This document shows, piece by piece, positions 22,178-35,789 of a stretch of 64,000 nucleotides of DNA (the stretch's first letter is position 1; each line of letters starts with the position of its first letter). Location: contig NC_090291.1 of NCBI RefSeq assembly GCF_037392515.1, positions 38,339,001 to 38,403,000 on the forward strand, in the 5' to 3' direction. Below the pieces are notes generated by a model. That model saw nothing but the letters and a program-made list of their open reading frames with translations, searched no databases and was not told the DNA's origin. The position numbers and the translations under genes are program-made. This DNA comes from Haliotis asinina. Its lineage: Eukaryota > Mollusca > Gastropoda > Lepetellida > Haliotidae.

Positions 22178-23745
22178 TTATGGCCCTTGAACACCAATGC
22201 TTTGTGAGGTATTAGAGATACCAGTCTCTACATAGACAACTGGCACTGGGGCTTGGTTCTGGGCCTGGCTCACTGGTGCAGTTGGGGCAGGGGGAGCGTA
22301 GCCTGATACAGCTTGTTCATAACTCGGGGGCTTGCTGGGCTGGCTGTGCTGGGTTTCTTCATACGGTGGAGGCCCACCTGGAAACTGGGTGGCTGCACCT
22401 GTGTACTGGGGTGGCAAGCCTGGAGTGGTGTCGGGCAGAACCTCATGTTGAACGATGGCAGAGCGGTCCTGTAATACAAAGATATGGAAATGAGTCACTC
22501 ACAACTCTAGCTGTAGGGTGCTAAACCCCTTTAAAAACTTCTTGCTTTGAAGTTATATTTTCGTATGACTTTCAGCATGTTTTTGTTGTAGCATATGGAC
22601 CAAAATTAATCTAATCTTATGAAACTACATGATCACCAAGTAGTCAGTGGCTTGCCTCTTTAGCTGATGCAGGTTTTCACTAGATGACCCAATATTTGTC
22701 ACTTGTCGGCTCAACCAAAAATGTGTGTGCTTGACAAAAATGCTCAAAGATTAATTCATTTTTTGTCGAAACGAACTAACGAATGAATGAATGAATGAAT
22801 GAATGAATGCCTCTCAAAAAACTTAAACACCTGACCTGTCTAAGTGACACATGAGGATTAAACATGTCATGCTTTAGAATGGTCTCCTTAGAAATGGTTA
22901 GGATGAAGACTTTCATGAATGAACAACTTCTTTCTTGCAGTGGATGTAATTACCAAGCAAAGGATCATCTTTTGCTTGATAATAATGTTAAAATCTACAC
23001 CAAAACATCGCATCCACTGCAAGAAATAAGTCGTATATCCATAAGTCTTCATCTTTATCATACCAACTTCTAAAATGCCACTTAGAGAAGTTAGAACTGG
23101 TTATATATATAAAACAATAAAGATCTTGGCCAGATGTGTCCTTACATTGTAGCCTGGTGGCATCTGTCTTGTGTCCACAATGACAAACTGCCGTTGCACT
23201 CTGGCTGCTCGAAGTCTCTGTGCTCGAATGTAGAAGTAAAATGTCCAAAAGATGACCTTGAGGAATACCAGAATCACAATGATGCTGAAAACACAAAATG
23301 GTAGCTGTTATCATTAAAAGTGCTATAATACAGGGAGGCCATTATATGGTATGCATCCTGATAATATGGAGGCCATATGTATGATTTGTATCATAATACA
23401 GTACGTCTTTTTCATTGTTTAATTCTTTGCCTTGCTCCAGGTGTATTACAGTTCTGTATAATTTGTTTTCAAATATCAGAAAAATGTGGCAGTATATGGT
23501 AACAAGAGAGACACATAGGCTTGGGGACACTCTGCAGATTCTGCTATTGACAGCCAACCAGGGAATACCAGCCAGCCACTAAGCTTGGGGTGGGGCACTG
23601 TGCAGATTATGCTATTTATAGGTAAACAGGAAACACTATTACATGATTTTAAAATACTTTATTGTGAGCACATTTACCATTTTTTGTAATAGTATATTTT
23701 GCCATTCTGGAAAGGTTCTACTTACATATAGTAATAATCCAACAT
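22178..23745 (-). CDS. Gene A: short single-pass membrane protein with three PPxY motifs
   Basis: 149 residues from three exons: 23745-23726 (20 nt), 23284-23146 (139 nt), 22468-22178 (291 nt), with phase 2 then phase 0 introns and GT/AG borders. Residues 5-26 form one hydrophobic segment with a buried K16 followed by IFWT; no signal peptide precedes it. Then come a basic stretch (RAQRLRAARVQRQ), the box IVQHEVLPD (58-66), and a Pro/Gln-rich tail with PPQY (72-75), PPPY (86-89) and PPSY (100-103). PPxY motifs bind WW domains, as in LITAF, NDFIP and PMEPA1, so a NEDD4-ligase adaptor role at a membrane is a fair inference, not shown. Genes B and C are paralogues. I recognise no named orthologue. 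Confidence 0.85.
22782..22809. repeat. (GAAT)n microsatellite
   Basis: About six units in intron 2 of gene A. Confidence 0.9.
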
Positions 23746-23934
23746 TGTGACAATCTCTGCACACTAAACAATCTGGAAAAAATGGAAAACTAAAAGTCAC
23801 TCAGAATGTCCATAATGATAGACAAGCAAAGAGATCCATCTAAATCACAGGGCAGTATAAATGACATAAACATTTCTGTTCAAAGGGACTAACATAGAAG
23901 TTAAGGAAGCAACCAGATACTATAAGTTGAGCGG

Positions 23935-24035
23935 AACATGGGTTGATGTAGCCTTGATGTTTGTGTATGTTCCCTGAGCCCGAAGGTCAAGGTGAACATA
24001 AACAAACATCAAAGGTACATCAATCTATAGGCCTG
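23935..24035. repeat. Imperfect hairpin upstream of gene A
   Basis: 'gatgtagccttgatgtttgt' pairs with 'aacaaacatcaaaggtacat' about 65 bp further on, each extended by 'tatgttc/gaacata'. It directly precedes dispersed repeat copy 2, so it may be one end of that repeat. Confidence 0.6.
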
Positions 24036-24385
24036 AGGGACCAGTGAACAATGTCTTTATCATAGTGAACACCTCAATGTTAATTTTGAATTGTTTGAAG
24101 CACAGGTACAAAACTTTTTGTAGCCATTGCTAGATTCAGAGTTATCTCCCTTCCATCAGTTAGCATTCGCGGAACATTGGTTATTCCTGTACGTTAATTT
24201 CTGTATATCATATGCAATTCAATGTTATTCAAGATAAAGAATCACTACCACACAGTAAAAATGAATTTGGCATTCCCAGCTGGGTATATAGATATATCAC
24301 TCGCTTGTGAGTGGGGTACATTAAAAATAAAAGAAGAGTGCTATGCCAGTCAGAAAACAACATTTACATGTGAGGTATTAGAATT
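24020..24385. repeat. Dispersed repeat, copy 2
   Basis: Same orientation and order of blocks as copy 1 at 7185-7575. No coding capacity is recognised. Confidence 0.65.
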
Positions 24386-24399
24386 TAATCAGTTTAAAT

Positions 24400-27300
24400 A
24401 TTAAATATTATTTAGGAGTAAGAATACTAATATCATCATGTTTTTAACCAAAACATCCTTAATTTCTATTCATTTAGATACACGATAGCAATGAAGTTTG
24501 CTGCTTAAAAATGTGCCATGTGGTGAAGTTAGACAATACGTCACTTACTGTTATAAATATGCAATTAACCTTTGCTCGATTACTCTTGATAAAGTAAGTT
24601 TGATTCATGCGAGAAGAAAAAGGGTCATCCTAGTTTCAAAATGTCCCAGGATTTACTGCAAAGATGAATGCTTAAATATTTCTTTGATTACAAATGGTCG
24701 ACATTTTGAATGTAAACAACGAATGTGGGGCATGGTGTTCCTGCTTTCTCTATTTTCATTCACCAGGAGCACATGAAAATAGAGTCCCAGTATACATCAA
24801 TATAGTCGATTCTGAGCAAATGACGAAAGTGTGAACTCTGAGATCAAGAAACCTGTTTATTCATGACTGTCAAGTAACCACAATGCTTGGGGATTTTACA
24901 GGACACTTTGTTCATCACGCTCCGTTTTAACCCAACTGAGTTGGTTCGACGGTGATTGAATGAGGGTCAAACAATTCACTTAGTACCCATGTCGCATATA
25001 AGAGACGACAGGCTGATCATGTGTTTAAAAAATGTTCCAATGTAATACAGATCTTTTCACCTGTAGTCATAATATGGACGGAAACGAAAAAAATCCCTTT
25101 GTGTTGATTTACTTGGTTAATGACATTGCTTCTTAAGAGTGATCGCTATCAGCAAACATGCAGTAGAATCTAGTGTTCACAATATATCATACAATATGTT
25201 GAAGAAATGATGACTGTATACACGTCTTTGGTTGAAGGCAAGGCAGGCGACTGTTCAAGTGTGTAGCAACAGAGAGCGGCCATTGCTGAATGATTCAGAG
25301 AACGAGGATGTGTACTAATTTGAGAATGTTTACTAGCTGTTTACAGAACGGCTTAGACACCCGTGTGGGTACATAAGCAGTTAAACGACAAGGGATTATC
25401 ATATCATGGTTTCCAAGACTGACAAAGAAATAAATCCCTACAAACCTTTGGTAACTTGCTTTACACTGACGAACGTGAACTACTTACAGTGTTCTTCCGG
25501 TATCTCCGGAGTGAATGATTATACTGGTTTCGCTTATGAAATGCGTTGATGCACTGTTTAGTTTTACCCCGTCTCGCATATCGCAAGTTACGCGCGCAAG
25601 GGGACCCTGGAACCAGTTTAACCCCAGACTGGAAATGTGGGCGGGTCATATGACGAAATAGGTGTGTTTTTTATATTTCAGGGGCGGTGACTTGACATAA
25701 GTAAGTTTAGTGAATAATTGACAGAAGATGGTTTAATGGTTGTTGCAAGGCGTTTTCAGGAGCTTCTCACGAGCAGAGAGACTATATAGAGTTGTAGACT
25801 ATCCCTGTCACGAGTTGGGCCGAGTCAACAGAGGAGGGTCAATACAGGAGGGTTGACTGGGAGGTTGATGTAGGAAACGTTACAGGGGAAAGTCGATTTT
25901 GCAGGGTCAACTTGACAGGAATGTTAGTGTAAGACTGCATGAAAATAATTAAATGTTTCTCGGGCTCGTTTTTTTTAAGGTGACGAGGGCGGTAGGACTT
26001 TGGGTTTTTTTTATTTTTGATAGAAAAAAAAAGTGACGAGGGACGAACACATTTTGATTATATTTTGTCTCTCAGAAATACAGTTTGGAAAGTTTAGCAC
26101 GTTATAATGAACTGTAGATTCAGCCACACTCGTTCTTACAGACACTCACGCTTATAGTGGACAAATGGACGATCGGGACGCGGCAAAGTCACAATTATTT
26201 TTTTGAAATGGCAATAAAAATTATTTACGCGCACAAAAGAAAGTGATACGCCGATACCCGAGAAACATTTCACGTGTTTTATTTAGCCTTAGAAAGAGTT
26301 TACATATCAAGACATCACAGTTGATGAGGGTTGACTAGTTTCGTGTAAATCGTGTGGCACACTTGCGAGTGTAATAATTTCTTTTATTACCCACGTGGTA
26401 CTTCGTAACGGTGTTTCACAACAAAGTGTTATGTGACATAGGTTTGATCGAGTGCTTTGATTGGCTAATACGTGAACTTTGACATTACTGGTACTACTTT
26501 CATCACTCATTCTATTCATGATTTTCATTCGTTTTCACACCTGAGAGGGGTCCTAGTCAAAATGGCCACAAATCTTCCAAGTCAAAATGGCCACACCAAA
26601 AAGTCAAAATGAGCATACATTATTTTATTATATTTATACTTATTTGTAAAAAGAGACATAAGAAGTTATATCAGGCAGAACTTGATGATTATTACACATG
26701 TGTTATTAAATTATTTTCAACAAAGAACAAATATATACGTGTATGTTTTTCAAGTACAAACACCTTTTTACTCTTTGTTTTTACATGTCATTCGTGAGAC
26801 CATTTTAATTCTAGTGAATTAACACATATATATGTGTATGTTCTATATTCATGTACAGCATTACGTATTATTTATTTATACTTACCTTCCACATGATTGT
26901 ATAAGAACAATTACAGTAAACACAGCGATGAAGAATGAATCAATTAAGGCTTAATTAGTTAACGAGGCATCTTAATTATGGATGTAATCGCATGCTAAGC
27001 AGTATTTAACAAACCGCCTTAGTCATGAATTACAGTTATAAGGCACCTCATCACATGCAAATGCATTTGTATGCTGGTTTTTCCTGACGATCGTGGTACG
27101 CTTAACACACTTTACAGCCATGATAGAGGTAAGTAATATCATGTTCATATCTGTCCAGCATTATATAGTAATGTATCATGACACTGAGTCGAGTCAACTG
27201 TGTCAAGTAAGCAAGTTGCTTACTTTTTGTATTGTTATCATAACTCTACCAAATGATTAACGGGTCTTGAAATAACACCTCTAAGTATCAAGGAGGAAAA

Positions 27301-28600
27301 CATTGAGAGATTAATTAAACATCTCCAAGTTTTAAGAAAGAAAATATTGCAATGTTTCAATTGAAACATCTACAAGTGGTAGATAAGAAAACATTGCTAG
27401 AGTACCTTTCGGACATAGGTTTATCTACTGACTCCATCAGTAGAGGTTTCCCCTTCTGTGAGCCAGTCTCAAGAAGGGTGAACTTCTCATCCACCTCAGT
27501 CTCAAAGCATGTAAAACGAAAACACTTCTATTGAATTAGATAAAATTTATTTCATTTATTGTGGTTACAAGCATTATTTTCAAATCTATGATAACTCAAG
27601 TGTCTGTAATAAAAACGAAAATAAAAGAATCTATAACAATACGTAAACAAATACGTCTAGTAGGCCTCTCATGAGTGTAAACAAAAATGGCGTCGCTCGT
27701 AAAAGTTATTGATTTCGTCAAAAGTGACGGACAATTGCTTGGAAGAGTTGTGAATGTTATGAAGAGATTGAATACCTTCTGCGTGTATGTTGTCAGAACT
27801 GCACAGTATCACACAACATCAAAAGACGAGTGGCGCTCTTGCATCTCTATCACTGCCATTGTCAGCCGCATCCATTCGCGTCCTCCCGCAAAATCATATT
27901 GTCACTGCCATGCCTCCCGTGGTTTCTTATGTATGGGTCAAAAGCACTTCCCAGAATCTGAACACAATAGGCTTGAAATCGTCTTCGTTCGAGGTTGAAG
28001 GCTGTGTTTTCAGACCCAATTTTCGGTGGAGTCTTCAACATATACATCGAATCTCGACAAGTGGGAATTCCAAGATGAGAAGGCGTCACTGGCATCCTGC
28101 GCAAAGCGTCGCCGAATTATATACAGTAACTCGTCCCCCGATGAAGAACATTAAGCTCAACTATTTGAGTTCCCTCTTATTCACTTTCATCTTTGTTGTT
28201 GAGTTTGCCGCTCCTAATTAAATGCTCCCCAGAATCTTCTTCTCTTGGAACACTTCTCAACATGACGACTAGCCCGACAGTGATGGCCGACTGACGTTCA
28301 GGCTAGATTTAGGTCACGTAGTCAAGTTAAAAATATTTACACTTCGCAAGTGTTTTGATGAATTACATTATTGCTTTTGAAAACAAATCCTCAACTGAAA
28401 AGAATTAAATTTTCATTACGACTTGATTCCGTCTTAATTTGTTTATTTTCTTGTGATTTGGCGCCGTATGGGAAATACATTGCCTCTACGTAGCGTACGT
28501 TTTCCTGGAGTGACGCGGTTGACATTCCAAGCACCAACATGATGTATTAATCCGCGTTACATGGTTCTATATAGGAAAGCAAAACATTGCTTTATTTTAA
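24400..28600. other. Gene A 5' flank and intergenic DNA
   Basis: No gene is supported. Frames of 92 codons (24498-24776) and 103 and 144 codons (27687-28221, overlapping, plus strand) have no recognised domain. A 60-bp block at 25568-25630 is shared with 51846-51905. Three short 'caaaatggccaca'-type repeats occur at 26557-26610. Whether gene A has a 5' UTR exon here cannot be seen. Confidence 0.45.
25568..25630 (-). repeat. 60-bp dispersed block, copy 1
   Basis: The minus strand reads 'aaactggttcc' ... 'cttgcgatatgcgagacggg'; 'ggttccagggtcc' resembles a tRNA B box. A second copy lies at 51846-51905. Confidence 0.65.
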
Positions 28601-28633
28601 CGATATTTTCACTTTTTAGAACGTGGGTAATAA

Positions 28634-28774
28634 ATAGGATACAAAACTCGTTCCCCTTTCATATCAAGTTTATGTCCCGAGTGAAATAATTTCACTAAAG
28701 CTCGTGACAAACCAAAATTATTTCACGAGGGACATAAACTTGATATGAAAGGGGAAGCTCGTTTAATATCCTAT
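28634..28774. mobile_element. Fold-back MITE
   Basis: Arms of about 45 bp: 'cccctttcatatcaagttta' plus 'tgtccc' and its complement. The inner part also folds around 'gaaataattt/aaattatttc'. Confidence 0.85.
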
Positions 28775-30340
28775 AATTACTATACATTTTATTCATGTAC
28801 ATGTGTGCAGTGAAACACAGTAAACAAGTCGTGACACCCCCTGTTCACTGACGTCACGTTCAACTGTTTAAAGGAGCACTGACGCAGAGCGAATAATGTT
28901 TCTCGCCAACGGTCCAATCACGAAACCAAACTCGCTCCCTCGACCGTGACGGACAAAGGGACTGGGCTCTGGTCCACCTTAGCAGAATTTCTTCACCTAA
29001 ACAGTCAGGAGGCCGGATGCCCATCATATGCCATTATTTAAAAATATGCCTGGTATTCCTTGTCCGATTGTAGCAAATTATCCCAGCAGTGTAGTTTTTT
29101 TTCTGATGCCTGGATGATGTAGTGGCTGATCCAATTTGATCCTATTTCTGTGTTTTTAACCTCGATATTTAATCATGTTATGTGAAAATACGATGTCTAC
29201 AGGCACGTAGCAAGCCACATTTGTTTCAGTCCGAAAGATTGCAAAGCTTTATATTTAGGTAGTTTTGAGTGTTGGTTCAGCTGTGATAGAAAATATCATA
29301 CGTAAATTTTGGTAGCTATGGTACCTACCCTGGTTTATTATTTATGATAATAAAAACACACAGTCTATTTATTTGAATTCGTAAACTAAAAACGATGACT
29401 TTGTAGAGAAATCTGAAAATGTTCTTACGTAAAACAAATCTTATCACACCTATTTACCCAACTACACAGCAAATGCCTATATGTATTCCTTATGTAACGA
29501 AGTTCCGTTGGTATCCTCGAAACAGTTTCGGCCCATAAGTGTTTTCAGGCTGCATGCGACAGAGAGATTACATTTTCCTTGCTGTAACTCGCGTTTGATG
29601 GTGTAAAGCTACACGTGCGATTTGTCATCATTCTCTGGATGGTCAGTTAATGAATTTATAACAGGCATAATAAGTAGTAACACCACTCAGGTTACTCAAC
29701 AAAGGTTCCCATTTGGCATTTCTCCTGTCTGGAGTAAATACTCAACATTATAAATTAAGGTCTGTAATGGCAAATGTATTGTATGATATGTAATATGTGC
29801 ATGTAAGTGATGCAAGAGGGTTTATTAGCTGAGTTACTTAAAGAAACATCGATCAAAGGATTAACCGATAACACACTGATTGATTAATTACTTTTACCTT
29901 CTAACAAAGGATTGTCAAAAGGCAGTGTGTGTAGATGTGCTAATCTATAGTGACTACACCCTGTCGTAAAGTGCGAGTGTAAAAGCAACATCCTCCTTTC
30001 AAAGAATTAACCACCTTGCGTTGATTGATTGATTGATTGCTCATTATTGGTTAACTGAATTACTTAGAATGGCGGACATCATACAATCAGTTGCCAGGTG
30101 TGCTATCTTGGGTGACCAATGAGAGTTTATCAGGTTTTCGCCAATGTGAAAGACGTAAAACGATGTGTTACTTTTTCGCAAATCACACGACACAGAGCAG
30201 GATTATCTACCAGCTGCAGATGAATGTAATACGATTTCTTTTATGTGGATATTGATGGATACATTCCTGAACAAGGTAGTAGCCTGACATTATTGCTATG
30301 AAATTATTCTGTTTTAGAGGCATTTTAGAAGTTGCTGAGC

Positions 30341-30520
30341 TGAAGGTGACGGAACAAATTTTATGGATGATCAACTTCTTTATTTTCATAATAGCGACGT
30401 TTCGGTATGGATTCTTATTCTTATCTTGTGCTTGAAAACGGTATAAGAATCCATACCGAAACGTCGCTATTGTGAAAATAAAGAAGTTGATCATCCATAA
30501 AATTTGTTCCGTCACCTTCA
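30341..30520. mobile_element. Fold-back MITE, ~86-bp arms
   Basis: Almost perfect inverted repeat from 'tgaaggtgacggaacaaatt' to its complement, with a loop of a few bases around 'cttgtgcttgaaaacg'. A diverged, shortened relative lies at 37523-37625. The low arm divergence suggests a young copy. Confidence 0.9.
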
Positions 30521-31044
30521 TAAAATTAGTCAGTTTTACATTCATTATTTGCATTCTGTTTTAATTTGTGTTGTAGCATTCAGCAGAATCTATATGACTA
30601 CACACTAGATCGCGTATGTGTGTGAAATAGGATCCACACTGGCAATCTATACAATGTGTAAATGTTGCTGTCATGTATGGATACTAATCTTGTTTATTAC
30701 CCATATTTCAGATATGGGCATCATATGTGCACATATCACTCTTGCCTAGCGACCATTGTTTCTTTACTTTGTCGTCTGTGACGTCACACTTGCGTACCGT
30801 GTTTTGTATCACAAATATAAATGAATATAAGTGATGACAAAGAAATTATTCCACTCAAGCAAGTGCGTCATGTGGGTTATACGAAACTCGTGCAAAATTA
30901 TGTATTGACTGAGCAAATTTCACATCGTTTCTTATGAGCTATATGGCACACTTGCTCGTGTAATAATCTCTATATACACAATGCCAATTGCCGACAAAGT
31001 GTAATCACAAATGTAACCGATATGTTACATTGATGGGATGCTGA

Positions 31045-33340
31045 TATCGGATGCTGCTAGGGGAGGTTGCTATAGGGGGATGACGTTGGAGGTTGCTATG
31101 GGAGGATGAAGTAGGACGATGCTATGGGAGGATGAAGTAGGACGTTGCTGTGGGAGGATGAAATAGGAGGTTGCTATGAGAGGATGAAGTAGGACGTTGC
31201 TGTGGGAGGATGAAATGTGATTTTGCTATGAGAGGATGAAGTAGGAGGTTGCTATGGAAGGATGAAGTAGGAGGTTGCCATGGGAGATTGCTATGGGAGG
31301 GTGTTAATGGAGTCAGATATTGGAGATTGCTCCGACAGGTTGATTTAGCAGGTTACTATGGTTACTAAGGCTGGTATGTATAGGTTCATCACCCTTACAA
31401 GGTAGTTATTTAATTAAACTCGGCGACGGCTTTAGCCCGAGCAGAGTTTATTTAAATAACTACCGTAGTGAGGATGATTAAACTGCTTACACCACGGGGG
31501 CATACGTATTCAATATATAAGACATAATGAAGGTGATAAAACTACACGTATGCGCAATTCCATTTTTATTTGTATAGAATTGCCCCAGGGCATTTAATAA
31601 AGTCATGCTAATAAACCACGTCCAACAACAATGGACATAACTTTCGCAGGTGGTTTAAGGGAGGTTGGTGTAGGAAGTTGCTATGAGTAGACGGTATGGG
31701 ACGTTGATTAAAGCGGTTGATGTAGGAGGCTGCTAGGGTTAGACGATATGGGTGGTAGATATGGGAGGTTGGTGTAGGAGGTTGATGTAGGAGGTTGCTA
31801 TGGTTAGACGATATGGGTGGTAGATATGGGAGGTTGATGTAGGAGGTTGCTATGGTTAGACGATATGGGTGGTAGATATGGGAGGTTGGTGTAGGAGGTT
31901 GATGTAGGAGGTTGCCTGTCGTGGATGATATGGAAGGTTGATTTAGGAGGTTGATGTAGGAGGTTGCTATGGGTAGATGATATAGAAGGTTGATTTGAGG
32001 GGTTGATGGAGAAGGTTGCCTGTCGTGGATGATATGGGAGGTTGATTTAGGAGGTTGATGTAGGAGGTTGCTAGGGGTAGATGATATGGGAGGTTGATTT
32101 AGGAGCTCGATGTAGGAGGTTGCTAGGGGTAGATGATATGGAAGGTTGATTTAGGAAGTTGATGTAGGAGGTTGCTAGGGGTAGATGATATGGAAGGTTG
32201 ATTTAGGAGGTTGATGTAGGAGGTTGCTATGATAGATTGATATAGGAAGGTTGATTTAGGGGGTTGATGTAGGAGGTTGCTAGGGGTAGATGATATGGAA
32301 GGTTGATTTAGGAGGTTGATGTAGGAGGTTGCTAGGGGTAGATGATATGGGAGGTTGATTTAGGAGGTTGATGTAGGAGGTTGCTTGGGGTAGATGACAT
32401 GGGAGGTTGATTTAGGGGGTTGATGTAGGAGGTTGCTAGGGGTAGATGATATGGAAGGTTGATTTAAGGGGTTGATGGAGAAGGTTGCCTGTCGTGGATG
32501 ATATGGGAGGTTGATTTAGGAGGTTGATGTAGGAGGTTGCTAGGGGTAGATGACATGGGAGGTTGATTTAGGAGGTTGATTTAGGAGGTTGCTAGGGGTA
32601 GATGACATGGGAGGTTGATTTAGGAGGTTGATGTAGGAGGTTGCTAGGGGTAGATGATATGGGAGGTTGATTTAGGAGGTTGATGTAGGAGGTTGCTAGG
32701 GGTAGATGATATGGGAGGTTGATTTAGGAGGTTGATGTAGGAGGTTGCTAGGGGTAGATGATATGGAAGGTTGATTTAGGAGGTTGATGTAGGAGGTTGC
32801 TAGGGGTAGATGATATGGGAGGTTGATTTAGGAGGTTGATGTAGGAGGTTGCTAGGGGTAGATGATATGGAAGGTTGATTTAGGAGGTTGATGTAGGAGG
32901 TTGCTAGGGGTAGATGATATGGGAGGTTGATTTAGGAGGTTGATGTAGGAGGTTGCTAGGGGTAGATGATATGGGAGGTTGATTTAGGAGGTTGATGTAG
33001 GAGGTTGCTAGGGGTAGATGATATGGGAGGTTGATTTAGGAGGTTGATGTAGGAGGTTGCTAGGGGTAGATGATATGGAAGGTTGATTTAGGAGGTTGAT
33101 GTAGGAGGTTGCTAGGGGTAGATGATATGGAAGGTTGATTTAGGAGGTTGATGTAGAAGGTTGCTATGATAGATTGATATAGGAAGGTGATGTGGGATGT
33201 GGCTAAGTGAAGTTGAGGTAGAAAGTTGATATGGGAGGAGGAGGAGGTTGGAGCTGGACATGAGGGGTGATGTAGGAAGTTGCAATGAGACGTTGATATA
33301 TGATGATAATGTGGGAGGTTGATGAGGCAGGGTAACATGG
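31045..33340. repeat. GT-rich minisatellite, mainly 52-bp unit
   Basis: Built from a 13-bp seed 'ggaggttgatgta' arranged into 52-bp units ('ggttgatttaggaggttgat' ... 'ctaggggtagatgatatg'). Units are most uniform at 32480-33130. The plus strand is almost free of C. The array is split by a fold-back at 31384-31481 and some single-copy DNA to about 31660. Confidence 0.93.
31384..31481. mobile_element. Fold-back inserted in the minisatellite
   Basis: 'ggtagttatttaattaaact' on the left pairs with 'gtttatttaaataactacc' on the right, extended outward by 'tcatcaccctta/gtgaggatga'. Confidence 0.75.
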
Positions 33341-33439
33341 ATGGCTGCTGTGGGAGGCTGATGTAGCAGCTTGACGTAGTGGATCATGATATGGCCGGTT
33401 GCTATGTGTTGAGATTCAGCAGGGGGCTGTGCTGTGCTC

Positions 33440-33960
33440 ATCACTAAATTTAGCTTTGGAGCATGACTCCGCCTCCTGTCAGCAAAAATATTCCAGAGTA
33501 TAGCATGACCTGTCGGAAAGGTCCAGAACAGAAACCTCTGGGAGCTTTTAATATATATTTGTCTATTTAGAAGCTTGACCACTAATGAAGCCAGGTGCAT
33601 GTTATCTTCACTGCCGTTGTTTTTACGGTTTTACAACATGGGCGACACAATTTCGGGCTAAACGTTCACTTTGAAGTTGATAGACACGTGCTCTTCCGTC
33701 ACGGAACTGAAGCGGAGAGCCTGGTTCGTCACTGACTCGAATGCCACTGCACCACTGGAACCGTCGACGTCGATGTAGTCGTCGCAGTACAGAGCAAGAA
33801 AAGGGTACTCTGGATTAAACGATTACGAATGATTTGCACTGACACTCTCTCCAAACCAGGCACAGCACCCGCAGCTGCTGCGACAATTCGATTAAACGAA
33901 CAAATTCCCCGGATGTAGTTATCCTGCAGCGGTAGTGTGTGGTCCACCACCTGTAGGTTT
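33440..33960 (-). pseudogene. Probable Tc1/mariner remnant
   Basis: The minus-strand open stretch at 33729-33950 contains VPGLERVSVQIIRNRL, like the GxxRVSxQTxRNRL segment of the Tc1 DNA-binding domain. Downstream at 33440-33600 the frame is lost, but the region has the right order for a transposase. No catalytic motif or TIR was found, so the call is tentative. Confidence 0.45.
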
Positions 33961-34351
33961 GGTTTGTTGGTACTGTCTCATAACGACTGATCATACTTTA
34001 GTGAACACCGGGGTGACGTGCAATGGCAGATTTAGACTCCACAGTCTCTGTGCGTCCAGTGGTAATATTTCAACTTACAGCATTGAATGGCTGCATGACC
34101 ATTTTCTGTTATTATTTAGCTACACATTGCCAGTGGTGGTACTAAAAGCAAATTAGGCAATGTCCCTGTTTGCAATTCTTCAGAGCTGCACGTGCATACT
34201 GCAGATCACGTTTTCTCCATGACATTCTCATGCCAGGTTACACATTCGAAGTAAACGTGCATTGAAATTAATTTTGCACTTGTTAATCATTTCAAATTGG
34301 TTTGTTGCTTGTTGGGTTTACATACCGCTGTTTTACATACAGATTACGGGA

Positions 34352-34450
34352 CCCCTGAAGGTCCGGGGTAGAATAGGCCTTCAGCAACCCATGTTTGCCA
34401 TAGAAGGAAACTATGCTTATCGTAAAAGGCGACTGGCGGGATCAGGTGGT
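34352..34450 (+). mobile_element. SINE family 1, head fragment only
   Basis: 'aaggtccggggtagaatagg' to 'aaaggcgactggcgggatca', ending abruptly at the part that resembles an A box. Confidence 0.7.
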
Positions 34451-35780
34451 CAAGCGGAACTTGACCAGTAGATATTTTTACACGTTCTGCGCATATGCAT
34501 GTGAAACCAACGAATTGCACGTGTATGTTACTGATGTCACTGAAAGCAGTGATAATCTACAAGATCTGTATAGTCTCCCCGCTGAAAGCGATCAGCCTTC
34601 TCCCTGTAGCCACCCTTGTCCTCCTCGTTCTGAACAAGGACTCTGAGACAAGTCGTCCTTCCAAGTATTTCAATTTTCCATCAGAAATCAAAATTATCTA
34701 TACACACAACACATAGATCAATGGTACTGAAAAATATACCTTTACTTAAAAGCTGGTAACAAAACGCATCAAAATAAAAGTAAATCGTTACTGAAATGCA
34801 CTTCAATCTCAGTTCCTAGAAAGCTTTACTTTGATGGAGTGACAACTCTCCGACAGGGGGTACATACGAGCACCACAGATTAAGATAAAGTTGATCCTCA
34901 GTCTAAATCGTAAGAACTAAGACAAAAGTATGGATTACGTGATTTACACGGTCTCGGTGTATGATTTTAATAAGACTGCTCTTTAAATTGTGGACGTGTT
35001 GAGAAGCTTGCTATACATGTCCATTAATATCTTAAAGATGTAGATGGCATATCGACGAAAAGAGATAAAGAACAGATAAGTGCTTAGAAGTTGTATGCAA
35101 AACAGCCTAACCATCTGAGACTAATCCTGGATAATCTCGAGGGTATACGTTACGATACATCTCCACTATACCCTGGATGCATCTTCGGCACCAGGTTATT
35201 TTATTACCTCCCTTGGATGGCATTTTATCCAATTAGGTGCCTGCGCTGGGAAGCTGAGCGTACCAGTCACAACTCACTTTCGCTTCTTAAATTACCTAAC
35301 CGATTTAACTTAGCAACACAAGCGATGCACGGGTTCTCTGAAAGAGGTGGTTGGAATTCTTGCATATATATGTTTTGAAGATTCAGATCTGTCAATTTGT
35401 CTGTATGAGTTTCGCGGCTGCGCCCGCTATCTTTGTTGACACTGGAAAGTTCAGTTGTAACGACGGTTAATATCAGCTGACTGACTACTGTGAGAATCTG
35501 GAGCCAGCAAAGGTAGGTAATAAAATTATCAGGGCGAGGCATAGATGCATTCAGAGTGTGCATTTATCGTGGAGATTTGGAGGTAACGTCTATCAGCGTG
35601 CCGATGATGTTGGAGACTATCCAGTTACAGACATGGCGATTGATCGTTGTTAGATACAATATAGACAATATAAGAATTGCAAGGCGTTGAATCTTGTGTA
35701 TTTAAAAGGAACCAAGATTCCTTTCGTTCGTCTCAAATTATTTTTTTAAAAAAAGAAATAATTGTTAACATTCCATGCAT
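34451..35780. other. Intergenic DNA, no gene seen
   Basis: Open frames up to 98 codons have no recognisable domain; there is no notable repeat. Confidence 0.5.
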
Positions 35781-35789
35781 TCTGGTCTC

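Noticed and set aside
33060-33600. 162-codon minus-strand frame
   Set aside because: Mostly the minisatellite; its N-terminal part overlaps the suspected Tc1 remnant but is not a gene.
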